From Streptomyces angustmyceticus (lineage in GTDB: Bacteria > Actinomycetota > Actinomycetes > Streptomycetales > Streptomycetaceae): 64,000 bases of DNA. The stretch's first letter is position 1; every line of letters starts with the position of its first letter. Positions 1 to 8,322 of this stretch are shown here, one piece after another. The translations under genes and the position numbers were made by a program. The stretch lies in contig NZ_CP082945.1 in NCBI RefSeq assembly GCF_019933235.1, positions 7,849,501 to 7,913,500 of the forward strand, written 5' to 3'. The notes beneath the pieces were generated by a model. That model ran no database searches, had not been told where the DNA came from, and saw only the letters and a list, made by a program, of their open reading frames with translations.

Positions 1-204
1 GTAGTGGCGTGCGGGGACGCCGAGCGTGTCCATGACTTCGAGAAGGCTCTGCCGGTCCTGAGCGATCTCGTCGGCGATGCGCTGCAGGTCGGTACTGCGT
101 GCCGAGTGCCGGTGCTGGTGGGCAATGCGCTTCGCCAGCCCGATACCGAAGGTGGCACCGGCCAAGTGGTCATTCAGATAGATGCCGAGCTTGTCGCGAT
201 GCAT
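1..204 (-). CDS. Partial hypothetical protein (N-terminal 68 residues)
   Basis: An ATG at 204 opens a minus-strand frame that runs off the left edge. The visible protein begins MHRDKLGIYLNDHLAGATFG and continues as a charged helical segment with IAHQHR and LQRIADEIAQDRQSL. The residue pattern and codon use look like a real gene rather than a shadow of the opposite strand. It resembles short uncharacterised streptomycete proteins that start with an 'LG-YLNDHLAGA' segment, but I cannot name a function. A GGGG run about ten bases upstream is a weak ribosome binding site. Confidence 0.6.
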   Translation of the reverse strand, partial: MHRDKLGIYLNDHLAGATFGIGLAKRIAHQHRHSARSTDLQRIADEIAQDRQSLLEVMDTLGVPARHY

Positions 205-517
205 CCTGGGCCCCGTTCTCGTTTGTCCTCGACGATCTCCGCGACGGTGCGACCGCGTGCACAAAGCAGGCTGGAAACACCAGCGCCGGACTCCTTTGCA
301 CCATGACAGCCAACCGCGAGAGAACGCAGTCGACGAGGCGAACTGCCGAGAACGGACCCGAACGGCTCAGGACCCAGGCACTGGGGCGTTGCACCGGAGC
401 CCTCGGCGCCGACCAGGCACTGCCTGCCCGAGTTGGCTCAGCTGTGGACGGACATCGCTGGTTGCGTGACGACCCGGCGCAACAACGACGGGTCGTACCG
501 GTGGTGTCGGCCGGCGG
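205..517. other. Intergenic stretch with no supported gene
   Basis: Overlapping frames exist on both strands, but none shows a recognisable motif, a good ribosome binding site or convincing codon use. It separates the 5' end of the partial gene on the left from the 3' end of a truncated dehydrogenase on the right. Confidence 0.4.
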
Positions 518-1279
518 TCAGTTTTGGAATGACAGGTCATCATCCACTGGCACGCTCTGGGGTTCCAGCGTGACACCGGAGCTCCTGGCCTGCCCGAGAA
601 TCAAGGAGGCGAAATCCTCTTCGACATGCCCCGCCCCGATGGCACCCGCGACGAGCTGAGCGGTGGCGGCGGCAAGTGGCATCGGGACCTGCAGCTCGCG
701 GCCCGCGGCGAGCCCGAGGTCGAGGTCCTTGCGCAGCAGGGGCATGGTGAACGTCGGCGTGAAGTCCAGGTTGACCAGCGCGGGTGACTTGTAGCGCGTG
801 AAGGCCGAACCCATCACGGAGTCGTTGAGGAATTCCAGGAAGGCGGCACGGCTGACACCGCCCTTCTCCGCGAGGACGGTGATCTCGGCGAGCGACTGGG
901 TGACGACACCGAGGAAGACGTTGTGCGCGATCTTGACGAGACGAGCGGCTTCGCCCTCGCCGACGTAGGTCACCCCACGCCCCAGCACTGCGAGCAACGG
1001 CTCGACCCGGCTGAACACCTCGGGTGAGCCGGAGACCGCGACCGTCAGCTTGCCCGCGTTGATCACCTTTGGGTTCCCGCTGACCGTGGCGGCCAGGAAG
1101 TCGGTCCCGTGGTCGGCGGCTTTGTTCCGGATCAGTGCGGACACCTGGGGGGACACCGTGGAGGTGTCGATCAGGACCCCCGGCGTGGTGTGTGGAGAGG
1201 TCAGCACGCCGCCGGGGCCCGTGGTCACCGCTTCCAGTGCGGCCGAGGCGGTGACCATGGTGAGGACGATGTCCCGGTC
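518..1279 (-). pseudogene. N-terminally truncated NAD(P)-dependent beta-hydroxyacid dehydrogenase
   Basis: The frame encodes most of a 3-hydroxyisobutyrate/6-phosphogluconate-type dehydrogenase: the end of the Rossmann domain (DIVLTMV, LIDTSTVSP, FLAATVSGNP), the linker with VGEGEAARLVKIAHN carrying the family's catalytic lysine region, and the all-helical C-terminal domain (FTMPLLRKDLDL). The first 60 or so residues, including the GxGxxG dinucleotide motif expected at the start, are absent. The open frame instead continues upstream into sequence from an unrelated regulator, so the apparent 320-residue ORF (518-1480) is a chimera. Without the nucleotide-binding loop it should not be a working dehydrogenase. 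Confidence 0.7.
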
Positions 1280-1354
1280 GACGCCTTGTTCACCATCTCG
1301 CCCGCGCTGTGAAAGGACTGTTCCGACTGGGGCCTGTCCGGCCTTGTACCGTGC

Positions 1355-1850
1355 GGCTTCGAGTACGGCCGCGTCGGCCGGGTCGTACGGTTCGGGCTGG
1401 AGAGCGATCGCGCCGGACAGCAGACGGTGGGCGGTGTCGACGTCGCCGTAGCTGTTGAGCAGGTACAGCGCCGTGGCCACCGCGCCGGGTCAGGGACGCG
1501 CCGTCCGGTGCGGCCCGGCGGGCGTCGTCCAGCAGACGGGGTACGTCGCGTACCCCACCGGTGAGGGGCGTGCCGAGGTACGCCGCCTGGGCCGGCCGCC
1601 GGCCCACTCGGCAGCCGCCGGACTCAGCTCGGCGGCGCACACGAGCGCTGCCACCGCGTTGGGCCCGTCACCGCGCCGGGCGCTGACGCCGGCGGTGTCT
1701 TCGAGGAGACCGGCGATCTGCTCGTCCGGGTCGACCGCAGCTTGCGCCAGGTGCCAGGCCCGCTGCTCGGGGACACCACTCCAGGCCTCCGCGAGCGCAC
1801 GGTGGGCACTGCGGCGCTGGTCGCTCGCCCTCGGGGTTCCGTCCGTGATT
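1355..1850 (-). pseudogene. Fragment of a LuxR-type AAA/TPR transcriptional regulator, frameshifted
   Basis: Three minus-strand frames read in succession reconstruct the middle of a large LuxR-family regulator: RRSAHRALAEAW and EQRAWHLAQAAVDPDEQIA (about 1845-1640), then AQAAYLGTPLTGGVRDVPRL (about 1600-1540), then ALYLLNSYGDVDTAHRLLSG (about 1478-1400). This order and spacing match the post-ATPase helical-repeat region of such proteins. The neighbouring segments lie in different frames, so at least two frameshifts are present, and neither the ATPase P-loop nor the C-terminal HTH is nearby. The left end is joined to the truncated dehydrogenase, consistent with a deletion that fused two decayed genes. 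Confidence 0.6.
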
Positions 1851-2027
1851 GTCCGCACCGCCCTGTACCGGCTCGCCGAGGCCGGCTTGGTCGGCTTTCA
1901 CGCGGAGGGTCACCCGGACGGACTGCAGATGACGGTCACTCTCCTGCCACCGGATTCCGGCGACATCAACGAACAAGAGAACCAGGCGCAGACTCCGACG
2001 TTGCACGGTACGGAAGACTCACTCTGA
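1845..2027 (+). pseudogene. Possible C-terminal fragment of a winged-helix DNA-binding protein
   Basis: From a GTG at 1845 to TGA at 2027 the plus strand reads VIVRTALYRLAEAGLVGFHA, which resembles the recognition helix and wing of a small winged-helix protein, followed by an acidic, Gln-rich tail. The conserved beginning of such a domain is missing and the sequence upstream belongs to the opposite-strand regulator fragment, so this is most likely a 3' gene remnant. I cannot exclude a chance frame. Confidence 0.3.
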
Positions 2028-2119
2028 TGCGTACGAGCTGACGGTGGATCTCCGTTCCACCGGCCCGGGGTATCAACGCGCCGACGGGTGCGCTGTTCCG
2101 TTGCCGACGCCTGCGGCGG

Positions 2120-2632
2120 ATGCACTATGACGTAATGACGTCGCATCGCGGTGGTCCGGCGGGTGGCCAAGGGCCTCACCCCGTCATCCGCCTGCCGCAT
2201 GAGCAGGAACTCTTCGCCCATGGGCGCGGTGTGCAGGACCACCTTGCGGACAAGATCACCGCCTTCGCGGGGTCGATGGTCTTCGTCTATGTGCACATGG
2301 TCTGGTTCGCCGGCTGGATCCTGATCAACGAGGGGATCTTCGGACAGGCCGCGGTCTTCGACCCGTTCCCGTTCGGACTGCTGACCATGATCGTCAGCCT
2401 TGAGGCGATCTTCCTGTCGACGTTCGTCATGGTCAGCCAGAATCGTCAGGCTTCACGGGACACCATTCGCGCCGATCTCAACTTCGAAGCCAGCGTGCGC
2501 TCGGAGGTCTGGTCGACGAACCTGGGGCGCGCCCTGGGACTGGACCCCGAAGAGATCGAGCGGCAGGCACAACAACTCCTGGCGGCCAGCCGGGACAAGA
2601 TGAACAGCGACCTGGGGCGACCTTCGGCCTGA
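2120..2632 (+). CDS. DUF1003 domain membrane protein
   Basis: This 170-residue protein carries a DUF1003 domain. After about 40 variable residues comes DHLADKITAFAGSMVFVYVH, a first membrane segment (residues 50-70), the FDPFPFGLL motif before a second membrane segment (about 80-105), then SQNRQASRDTIRADLNFEAS, the conserved cytosolic exit. The tail is a charged helix. Members are small two-helix inner-membrane proteins of unknown function. ATG at 2120 is used; ATG at 2135 is a plausible alternative, since neither has a strong Shine-Dalgarno sequence. It stands alone between pseudogenes and the LSIGS-repeat gene. Confidence 0.85.
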   Translation: MHYDVMTSHRGGPAGGQGPHPVIRLPHEQELFAHGRGVQDHLADKITAFAGSMVFVYVHMVWFAGWILINEGIFGQAAVFDPFPFGLLTMIVSLEAIFLSTFVMVSQNRQASRDTIRADLNFEASVRSEVWSTNLGRALGLDPEEIERQAQQLLAASRDKMNSDLGRPSA

Positions 2633-2782
2633 AGACCGGAGAGGGCGCGCGGGCGTCGATCATGACGCGCTTGCCGTGGTCAGGAACAGAGTTGGCGGTG
2701 TTCCTTTCCTCTTGTGGTTCCTTTGGCTCAGCCTCCATGTGATGCGGTGTGAGCCGTGCTTTCTCACGGCACAATGCCTCCC

Positions 2783-3145
2783 ATGACGCACTCCTATTCG
2801 CCCGTCTTCGGAGGTTCCGCGCTCTCCTTGTGGTCGAGGGACTCCTTCTTGTCGATCGGCTCCGCGGGGTCCTTGCTGTCCATCGGGTCGGTGGGGAGCG
2901 TGCTGTCCATTGGTTCAATCGGCTCCGCACTCTCCATCGGCTCGATCGGGTCCGCCATGTCGCTGGTGTCGTTCGGGTCTCTTCAGAGCACCGGAAGCGC
3001 GCTGTCCGTCCAGGCGCGATGTTCCCTGTTGACCGCCGGCCCGTGCCGTGCGCTCGGCTCGCGCGGCACCTTCACCTTGCTCAGCGTGGGCGGCCTCGTC
3101 ATGGCCGGCGCGCTCGCCTTGGGCACACGGGGTGTCGGGCGATAA
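2783..3145 (+). CDS. Small LSIGS nonapeptide-repeat membrane protein
   Basis: A 120-residue protein with a short N-terminus (MTHSYSPVFGG), five consecutive nine-residue repeats of the form LSIGSxGSx at about residues 23-67 (the last degenerate), and a C-terminal hydrophobic helix (LLSVGGLVMAGALALG) ending in basic residues. The periodic small and aliphatic residues suggest an extended or beta-solenoid-like strand stack, with the C-terminal helix probably in the membrane. Similar SIGS/SxGS-repeat proteins of unknown function occur in actinobacteria. Starts at 2756 and 2774 are also in frame. A GCCGTG-N6-CACGGC hairpin lies just upstream, near 2750-2770. Function unknown. Confidence 0.7.
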   Translation: MTHSYSPVFGGSALSLWSRDSFLSIGSAGSLLSIGSVGSVLSIGSIGSALSIGSIGSAMSLVSFGSLQSTGSALSVQARCSLLTAGPCRALGSRGTFTLLSVGGLVMAGALALGTRGVGR

Positions 3146-3337
3146 CAGGCCCGGACCGCACGCGTGCAGTCATCGGGTATCGCCCCGTCGCGGGAGCCGC
3201 TGCGCCGGCCACGACAATCCCGCGAGAGGCTGCGCACGCATCTGCGGCAAGTGGCTCGGCCGACCATGGGCGAGCGCGCGGTTGGAGACGGCCCAGTTTC
3301 GCGCGGCCTGGGACGGCGCGGTCGGGGGCGACGGGTG

Positions 3338-4276
3338 TCAGTGGTCGTCGGCGATGAAGTCTGCTATCGCGGCAGCGATCGCTTCGGGCTGCTCGTCCGG
3401 GATGAAGTGGCCGGCGTCGGGCACGACGATTCCGGTGGTGTTGTCGGCCCATGGGCTGATGGAGGCGGCCATGTCCGGAACGGAGCCGTGGCTGCTGGAG
3501 ATTCCGAGGATCGGCACAGTCAGGTGCCGCCAGTTGAGCGCCTCGCGGTTCTTACGCGCTGACTCCGCCGCGTCTCGGTAGTACGCGAGGGAAGCGCGCA
3601 GGCCGCCGTCGGCGGCGACGGCCGCCGCGTAGTGGTCGATCTCGGCGTCGTCGAACGTGTCGGGAGACAGGGCCTTCACCTTCAGGAACCAGGCGACGTA
3701 CTCGCGTTCGCGGCCGGCAAGCAGCGTCTCGGGCAGGTCGGGCACGATGTGGAAAGCGAAATGCCAGGTTTTCCACGCACGATCCGGGTCGGTGGGAATC
3801 GCCTCCGGGAGACTGATGCCGGGAATTCCGGCGTCGAGCAGAGCGACCCCGCGCAGGTGGCTCTCGAAGTTGAGGGCGAGGGAGAACGCGACCCAGGCGC
3901 CGATGTCGTGGGCGACCAGGGAGTAGGTCGACACGCCGAGAGCCTTCACGGCGGCGTGGACGTGCGCGGCGACCGCGTGCGTGTCGTAGCCGCGCTCCGG
4001 ACGCTCGGAGTGGCCCTGACCCGGCAGGTCGATCGCGATGACGCGGAACCGGTGGGTGAGGCCGGGCAGCACCTTTCGCCAGGCCCACCAGGTTTGCGGG
4101 AATCCGGCGAGCAGGACGACGGCCGGGGCGCTCCGCCGTCCGCCTTCGACGGCATGAAGGCGGACGCCGTCCGCGTCGACCCAGCGGTGAGTGAATCCGG
4201 CCAGGTGCTGCAGGGGCAGGTCGCGGATGGGGTTGCTTTCGGAGACATGCGGAGTGCTGGTTGCTGGGCCGGTCAC
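3338..4276 (-). CDS. Alpha/beta hydrolase of the epoxide hydrolase type
   Basis: This is an alpha/beta-hydrolase fold enzyme. The oxyanion/HGxP-like strand reads AGFPQTWWAW near residue 58, the nucleophile elbow is VAHDIGAW with Asp at about residue 124 (Asp rather than Ser, as in epoxide hydrolases and haloalkane dehalogenases), and the catalytic His lies in DAGHFIPDEQP near residue 290. The GTG at 4276 is preferred because GGAGG lies six bases upstream; this gives 312 residues, normal for the family. The longer frame to 4396 adds an unconserved leader that approaches the palindrome at 4412-4435. It is divergent from a TetR gene, which probably controls it. The substrate is unknown. Confidence 0.85.
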   Translation of the reverse strand: MTGPATSTPHVSESNPIRDLPLQHLAGFTHRWVDADGVRLHAVEGGRRSAPAVVLLAGFPQTWWAWRKVLPGLTHRFRVIAIDLPGQGHSERPERGYDTHAVAAHVHAAVKALGVSTYSLVAHDIGAWVAFSLALNFESHLRGVALLDAGIPGISLPEAIPTDPDRAWKTWHFAFHIVPDLPETLLAGREREYVAWFLKVKALSPDTFDDAEIDHYAAAVAADGGLRASLAYYRDAAESARKNREALNWRHLTVPILGISSSHGSVPDMAASISPWADNTTGIVVPDAGHFIPDEQPEAIAAAIADFIADDH

Positions 4277-4411
4277 GGGATCCTCCGTCGGTGTCAGGTG
4301 CGCGGTTGGGACGGTGTAGCGGACGGCGGTGGCTGGGACCACGTGGTGTGTTTCTCGCGCGGTCGCGAAGTACGCGGTATGCCCGGCCATGGCCACGCTT
4401 GAAGGCTACAC

Positions 4412-4435
4412 ATCTTGAACTGATCGGTTCAAGAT
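4412..4435. promoter_or_regulatory. 24-bp palindrome, probable TetR operator
   Basis: ATCTTGAAC and GTTCAAGAT form a perfect nine-base inverted repeat around TGATCG. It sits in the 212-bp gap between the divergent hydrolase and TetR genes, in a locally AT-rich stretch. Length, symmetry and position are those of a TetR-family operator able to control both promoters. The binding partner is inferred from position only. Confidence 0.7.
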
Positions 4436-4488
4436 AGAATGGTGCGCACCACGGTCCGAACCATCGACGCATCGCAAGGAAGTGCCGC

Positions 4489-5073
4489 GTGGCAGGCAAG
4501 AAGCAGTTCGACATGGACACGGTGCTCGACGCCGCGATGATCCAGTTCTGGCGCGATGGCTACGCCGACACCTCATTGGACGATTTGTCTCGGGCAACCG
4601 GCCTGAACCGCAGTTCCATCTACTCCTCCCTCGGCGGCAAGGACACGCTCTTCCTGCGCTGCCTGGATCTCTACGCCGCGCGGTACGGCGAGAAGTACGA
4701 CGCCGCCCTGTCGTGTGCAGCCTCGGAACCCGTTGCCGCTGTTCGTGCGTTCTTCGACGTCACCCTCGAGCGCATCGCCGATCCCGAACTACCCGACGGA
4801 TGCCTGATTGCCCAGTCGGCCATGGCGATCCCCGTGCTGAGTCCGAGCGTCGCAGCGCACGCCGAGCAGGCGCTCGGCTTCCAGCGCCTGCGCCTGCGCA
4901 CCGCGCTGAAGGCCGGCCGACTGACCGACCAGGACGCCGAAGCCTTCGCCGTGCACGCGGCGGCTGTGAACCAGTCGCTCGCCGTCATGAGCAGGGCCGG
5001 GGCGAGCCCGGCGCAGCTCCTGGCCATCGTCGGCGTGACCCTGGACGCGCTGTCGCAGGCGTTGCGCGCCTAA
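4489..5073 (+). CDS. TetR/AcrR family transcriptional regulator
   Basis: A 194-residue TetR-type repressor. The N-terminal HTH reads DTVLDAAMIQFWRDGYADTS, then LDDLSRATGLNRSSIYSSLG, where the recognition helix ends in the usual SIYxxF/LGxK pattern and is followed by KDTLFLRCLDLY. The rest is the helical ligand-binding domain (GCLIAQSAMA is a common core segment of this subgroup). The GTG start at 4489 has AAGGAAG about seven bases upstream. The gene is divergent from the epoxide-hydrolase-like gene, with a perfect palindrome between them, so local autoregulation and control of the hydrolase are likely. The inducer is unknown. Confidence 0.92.
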   Translation: MAGKKQFDMDTVLDAAMIQFWRDGYADTSLDDLSRATGLNRSSIYSSLGGKDTLFLRCLDLYAARYGEKYDAALSCAASEPVAAVRAFFDVTLERIADPELPDGCLIAQSAMAIPVLSPSVAAHAEQALGFQRLRLRTALKAGRLTDQDAEAFAVHAAAVNQSLAVMSRAGASPAQLLAIVGVTLDALSQALRA

Positions 5074-5592
5074 CGAACCTGATACGGCCGTCGGACTCGC
5101 AGCCTGGTACGCCTCCCGACAGGCCGCCGAGCACCTGCGAACCGCCTACCGCCAGGCCGCCGCCCCACCCATGCGAGCACTGCACGACGAAGGCCGGGCT
5201 CTCCCCGAAGCCGTACGCCGAACCCGAGGACCGTGCTACGTGGTGATCGAGGCGAACAATGAGGGGGAGGTGCCGCCGTCAAGCCGATCAGCATCCCCAC
5301 GGACTTCCAGGAAATCCAGCTGGATCTCTATGAGCACCTGTGCGAGGACAACTGCGAGCCGTGCTTCGACGGAGGCGCCAGCTATCCGTCGTCGCAATTC
5401 TGGGCCCCTGCCCAGCACGATCACACGTGGCGGACCTTATGCCAGTCGGGCTGTGCCACATCCGAAGTGGCTTGCGGCTGCAGGCTGACGGCTGAGAGGC
5501 GGATGTGGCTGGCGGGCGGCTTCTCGCCCGCCGGGCCGCGCTTTAGACTGCGACCGCTCCGAAATCTGGCGATTTTCTGGAGGGTGTGCAGG
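5074..5592. other. Region with possible gene remnants, no intact gene
   Basis: The plus strand from 5081 to about 5256 reads a helical Ala/Arg-rich peptide (DTAVGLAAWYASRQAAEHLR). From 5278 another frame reads KPISIPTDFQEIQLDLYEHL and CEDNCEPCFDGGASYPSSQF, with protein-like composition but no start codon, because a TGA precedes it. The second frame is continuous with the cyclophilin frame downstream. These may be pieces of one or two decayed small genes; I do not recognise a family. Confidence 0.3.
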
Positions 5593-6315
5593 ATGAGGCG
5601 AACTCTCATGACCGCATTGGCTGCGGCGGCGCTGGTCGTGTCCTCGGGCAGTGTTGCCTCTGCTTCCGGCACCCCGCCGCGAACCACGCACGGTCCTTGC
5701 CAGTATGCCCAGACCCCGGACGAGCCGGCGGCGCGGCGGGTTTCCCTGCCGCCCGATCCGCGGCACACCCCCAGTCACGGCACGGTCGGTATGGCTGTCC
5801 GGACCAGCCAGGGCCCGCTTCCGCTGCGTCTGGACCGGGCGAAGGCGCCGTGCACGGTCCAGAGCTTCGTACACCTGGCGCGGCACCGGTTCTACGACCG
5901 TACGGTGTGCCATCGGCTGACGGCGTATCCGACGCTGAAGGTCCTGCAGTGCGGCGACCCGACCAGTACTGGCGAGGGCGGGCCGGGGTACGAGTACAAG
6001 GACGAGCTGCCGGTGGACCTGCCGCCGGCACCGAGCGATCCGACCGGCGTCCGTCGCCTTTACGGGCGCGGCTTGCTGGCGATGGCCAACGCCGGTCCGA
6101 ACACGAACGGTTCGCAGTTCTTCGTCGTCTACGGCGACTCCGCGCTGCGACCGAACTACACGGTGTTCGGCACGGTCGGTGCCGCCGGCCTGAAGACTCT
6201 TGACAAGATCGCCGCTGGCGGTATCGAACCAACTGCGCAGGACCCGGCCCCTGTCGATGGCACGCCCGTGCTGCGGACCGAGCTGCTCAGCGTCCGGCTG
6301 TCCTGCCTGCCCTGA
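5593..6315 (+). CDS. Secreted cyclophilin-type peptidyl-prolyl isomerase
   Basis: A 240-residue cyclophilin catalysing cis-trans isomerisation of Xaa-Pro bonds. The ATG at 5593 follows GGAGGG at about nine bases and begins a clean signal peptide (MRRTLMTALAAAALVVSSGS), so it acts outside the membrane. The catalytic domain spans about residues 60-238 and contains FVHLARHRFYDRTVCHRL and the signature GLLAMANAGPNTNGSQFFVV. The upstream in-frame ATG at 5467 would bury the signal peptide and is rejected. It appears to be a single-gene unit. Mature N-terminal residues are Pro- and Thr-rich. Confidence 0.93.
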   Translation: MRRTLMTALAAAALVVSSGSVASASGTPPRTTHGPCQYAQTPDEPAARRVSLPPDPRHTPSHGTVGMAVRTSQGPLPLRLDRAKAPCTVQSFVHLARHRFYDRTVCHRLTAYPTLKVLQCGDPTSTGEGGPGYEYKDELPVDLPPAPSDPTGVRRLYGRGLLAMANAGPNTNGSQFFVVYGDSALRPNYTVFGTVGAAGLKTLDKIAAGGIEPTAQDPAPVDGTPVLRTELLSVRLSCLP

Positions 6316-6420
6316 CGAATTGTGGCGCGTTCAGCGCGGTTCAGCTACGTGATGAAGGGGCTGAGGGGCCCGGACGTCACGCCCGGTACATAGGTAATGT
6401 CCCGGTCCCTGCCTACCTGC

Positions 6421-7662
6421 CTACCTGGCCGCGGGCTCCGCGGGCAGGTTGAAGACGTGGCCCGGCGTGACGATCTTCGTGATCTCCTCGCCGAAAAGCG
6501 TGGTGGGCTCCTGGTTGTCATGGTCGATGTCGGTGTTCAGCAGGACGACGAGGGTCGCCCGTGCCGACGGCAGATAGACCACCAGGGACTCGTAGCCCGG
6601 CAGCGAACCGTTGTGTCCGATCCACCCCTGGACGCTGAAGACACCGAGGCCGTACCCGATGCCCGGGATGGGCGTCGGGGGTGTGGTGAGACGCTGCTTC
6701 TGCAGGTCGGGACTGATCAGGTCGCCGCCGCCGGGCAGTTTGCCCGTGGCCACCGTACGCGCCCATACGCGCAGGTCCTGCAGATTGGAGATCATCGCGC
6801 CGGCTGCCCAGGCCCATGAAGGGTTCCAGTCGGCCGCGTCCTGGACGTCCCCGTTCGCGGTCTGGGTCGTGTATCCCTGCGCGTGCGGGATCGGGAACGT
6901 GGCGTCGACCGGCAGGAGCGTGTGGTCCAGGCCGGCCGGTTTCAGGACGTCCTTCTTGATGTAGTCGCGCAGTTGCTGACCGGTGACCTTCTCGATGACG
7001 AGGCCGAGCAGGATGAGGTTGGTGTTGGAGTACTCGAACTTCTTTCCCGGCGGGAAGAGCACAGGGTGCTGGAAGGCGTAGTCGAGCAACTCCTGCGGGA
7101 CGAAAGGCTGGTGTGGATCGGTCTTCAGCGCCTCGTAGAAGGCCTCGTCCTTGGAGTAGTTGAACAGGCCGCTGCGCATTCCGGCCAGCTCGCGCAGGGT
7201 GATCTTGCTTCCGTTGGGTACGCCTTCGACGTACTTCCCGATCGGATCGTCCAGGTTCACCTTGTGCCGGTCGACCAACTGCAGCAGCGCCGTCACGGTG
7301 AACGTCTTGGTCACGCTCCCGATCCGCATGTGCAGATCCGGCGACATGGCCTGGCCGTTGCTCTGGTTGGCGAGCCCGAAGGACCGCACGTAGTTGCCGT
7401 CGGGCGTCCACAGTCCCACGGTCGCACCCGGGATGTTCGCCTCCTGCATGATCCGCTGGACGACGGTGTCGAGTTGCTGCGTCACGCCAGGGGTGATGTC
7501 ACGGACTTCGTCCGGGGACGCCGATGTGGAAGCGGACGGCGACGGATTCGCCGACGTGGCGGGGCCACCGCATCCGGCCACGCCCGCGATCGGCAGTGCG
7601 AACATCCCTGCCGCGGCAGCCGCGGCAGCCGCCCGACGCAAACGTATTCGGAAATGCGTCAT
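6421..7662 (-). CDS. Serine beta-lactamase/D-Ala-D-Ala carboxypeptidase family lipoprotein
   Basis: A 413-residue penicillin-binding-type serine hydrolase. The SxxK motif is S116-V-T-K119 in MRIGSVTKTF, the YxN motif is Y211-S-N213, and the third motif is H350-N-G352, which replaces KTG as in many class C-like carboxypeptidases and esterases. An N-terminal basic stretch, a hydrophobic segment and a lipobox-like IAGVAGC with Cys31 indicate an exported, probably lipid-anchored enzyme. ATG 7662 has GGGGAG about seven bases upstream; the longer ORF to 7779 destroys the signal. A Ser/Thr/Pro-rich linker follows the lipobox. Its role is probably cell-wall peptide trimming or an unknown esterase activity; true beta-lactamase activity is not shown. 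Confidence 0.9.
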   Translation of the reverse strand: MTHFRIRLRRAAAAAAAAGMFALPIAGVAGCGGPATSANPSPSASTSASPDEVRDITPGVTQQLDTVVQRIMQEANIPGATVGLWTPDGNYVRSFGLANQSNGQAMSPDLHMRIGSVTKTFTVTALLQLVDRHKVNLDDPIGKYVEGVPNGSKITLRELAGMRSGLFNYSKDEAFYEALKTDPHQPFVPQELLDYAFQHPVLFPPGKKFEYSNTNLILLGLVIEKVTGQQLRDYIKKDVLKPAGLDHTLLPVDATFPIPHAQGYTTQTANGDVQDAADWNPSWAWAAGAMISNLQDLRVWARTVATGKLPGGGDLISPDLQKQRLTTPPTPIPGIGYGLGVFSVQGWIGHNGSLPGYESLVVYLPSARATLVVLLNTDIDHDNQEPTTLFGEEITKIVTPGHVFNLPAEPAAR

Positions 7663-8006
7663 GGAGTGACTCCCCACCATGCGAGGCCACGTTCCGCAAC
7701 TCCGAGCCCGAGCGTGTGTGCACACCCGTGTGAGCACGAGCGCGGGATGAACATGTGTCCGCCTGCGGCGCGACAGCACAGAAGCCGCAGGTCACGGCAG
7801 TGCCATGGGACACGGGCCGCAAGGTCCTGAACCTCCAGCATAGGAGCGCCCGCGCCCTGTCGCGCGTCGGCGCCCGGCGCAATCGGGTCGGCGCCGTCCG
7901 GGTGGTCCCCTCAGCCTTGGGCCCTCAGCCCGGAGCCCTGGGCCCTCTTGTCGGCCTCGCGCCTGTCGGGCGACGCCTGGTCTGTCCCACGGGCGGACGG
8001 CGCGAG

Positions 8007-8322
8007 TTACGACAGGGCCCGGCGCGGCGCCGCCGTGGTCGCGCGGACCACGAGTCGCGGCGCGATGACGGTCTCGGGGCCCGGCGCCCCCTCTGCATCC
8101 ATTCGGGCGATGGCCCGGCCGACGGCGCCTTCCGCAAGGGGCGGGAGGTCCTGTCCGACAGTGTCAGATGTGGTCGGCGAGGCCGTGGCGGGTCATCGCG
8201 GTGCGGTAGCCACGGCGGCGGTCGGCGGTGCCCGGTACCCTGCTTCCGTCGATATGAGCGATGTCGCGGTGTCCGAGTGCCACGAGGTGGTCGACGGCCT
8301 GGCGGGCGCCCTCGTCAGCACC
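8007..8322 (-). pseudogene. LacI family regulator remnant with internal deletion
   Basis: Read on the minus strand, 8322 to about 8165 gives ARQAVDHLVALGHRDIAHID followed by GTADRRRGYRTAMTRHGLAD, the start of the LacI/GalR effector-binding lobe. After a stop the same strand, in another frame, gives DLPPLAEGAVGRAIARM and PETVIAPRLVVRATTAAP to a TAA at 8007, the typical C-terminus of the family. The DNA-binding N-terminus and roughly half of the sugar-binding domain between the two pieces are missing. It is a deleted relic whose upstream end abuts the 3' end of the neighbouring secreted-protein gene. Confidence 0.7.

Noticed and set aside
6421..7662. Calling this gene an antibiotic-resistance beta-lactamase
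   Set aside because: The motifs (SVTK, YSN, HNG) are shared by carboxypeptidases and esterases of the same superfamily; resistance cannot be claimed from sequence.
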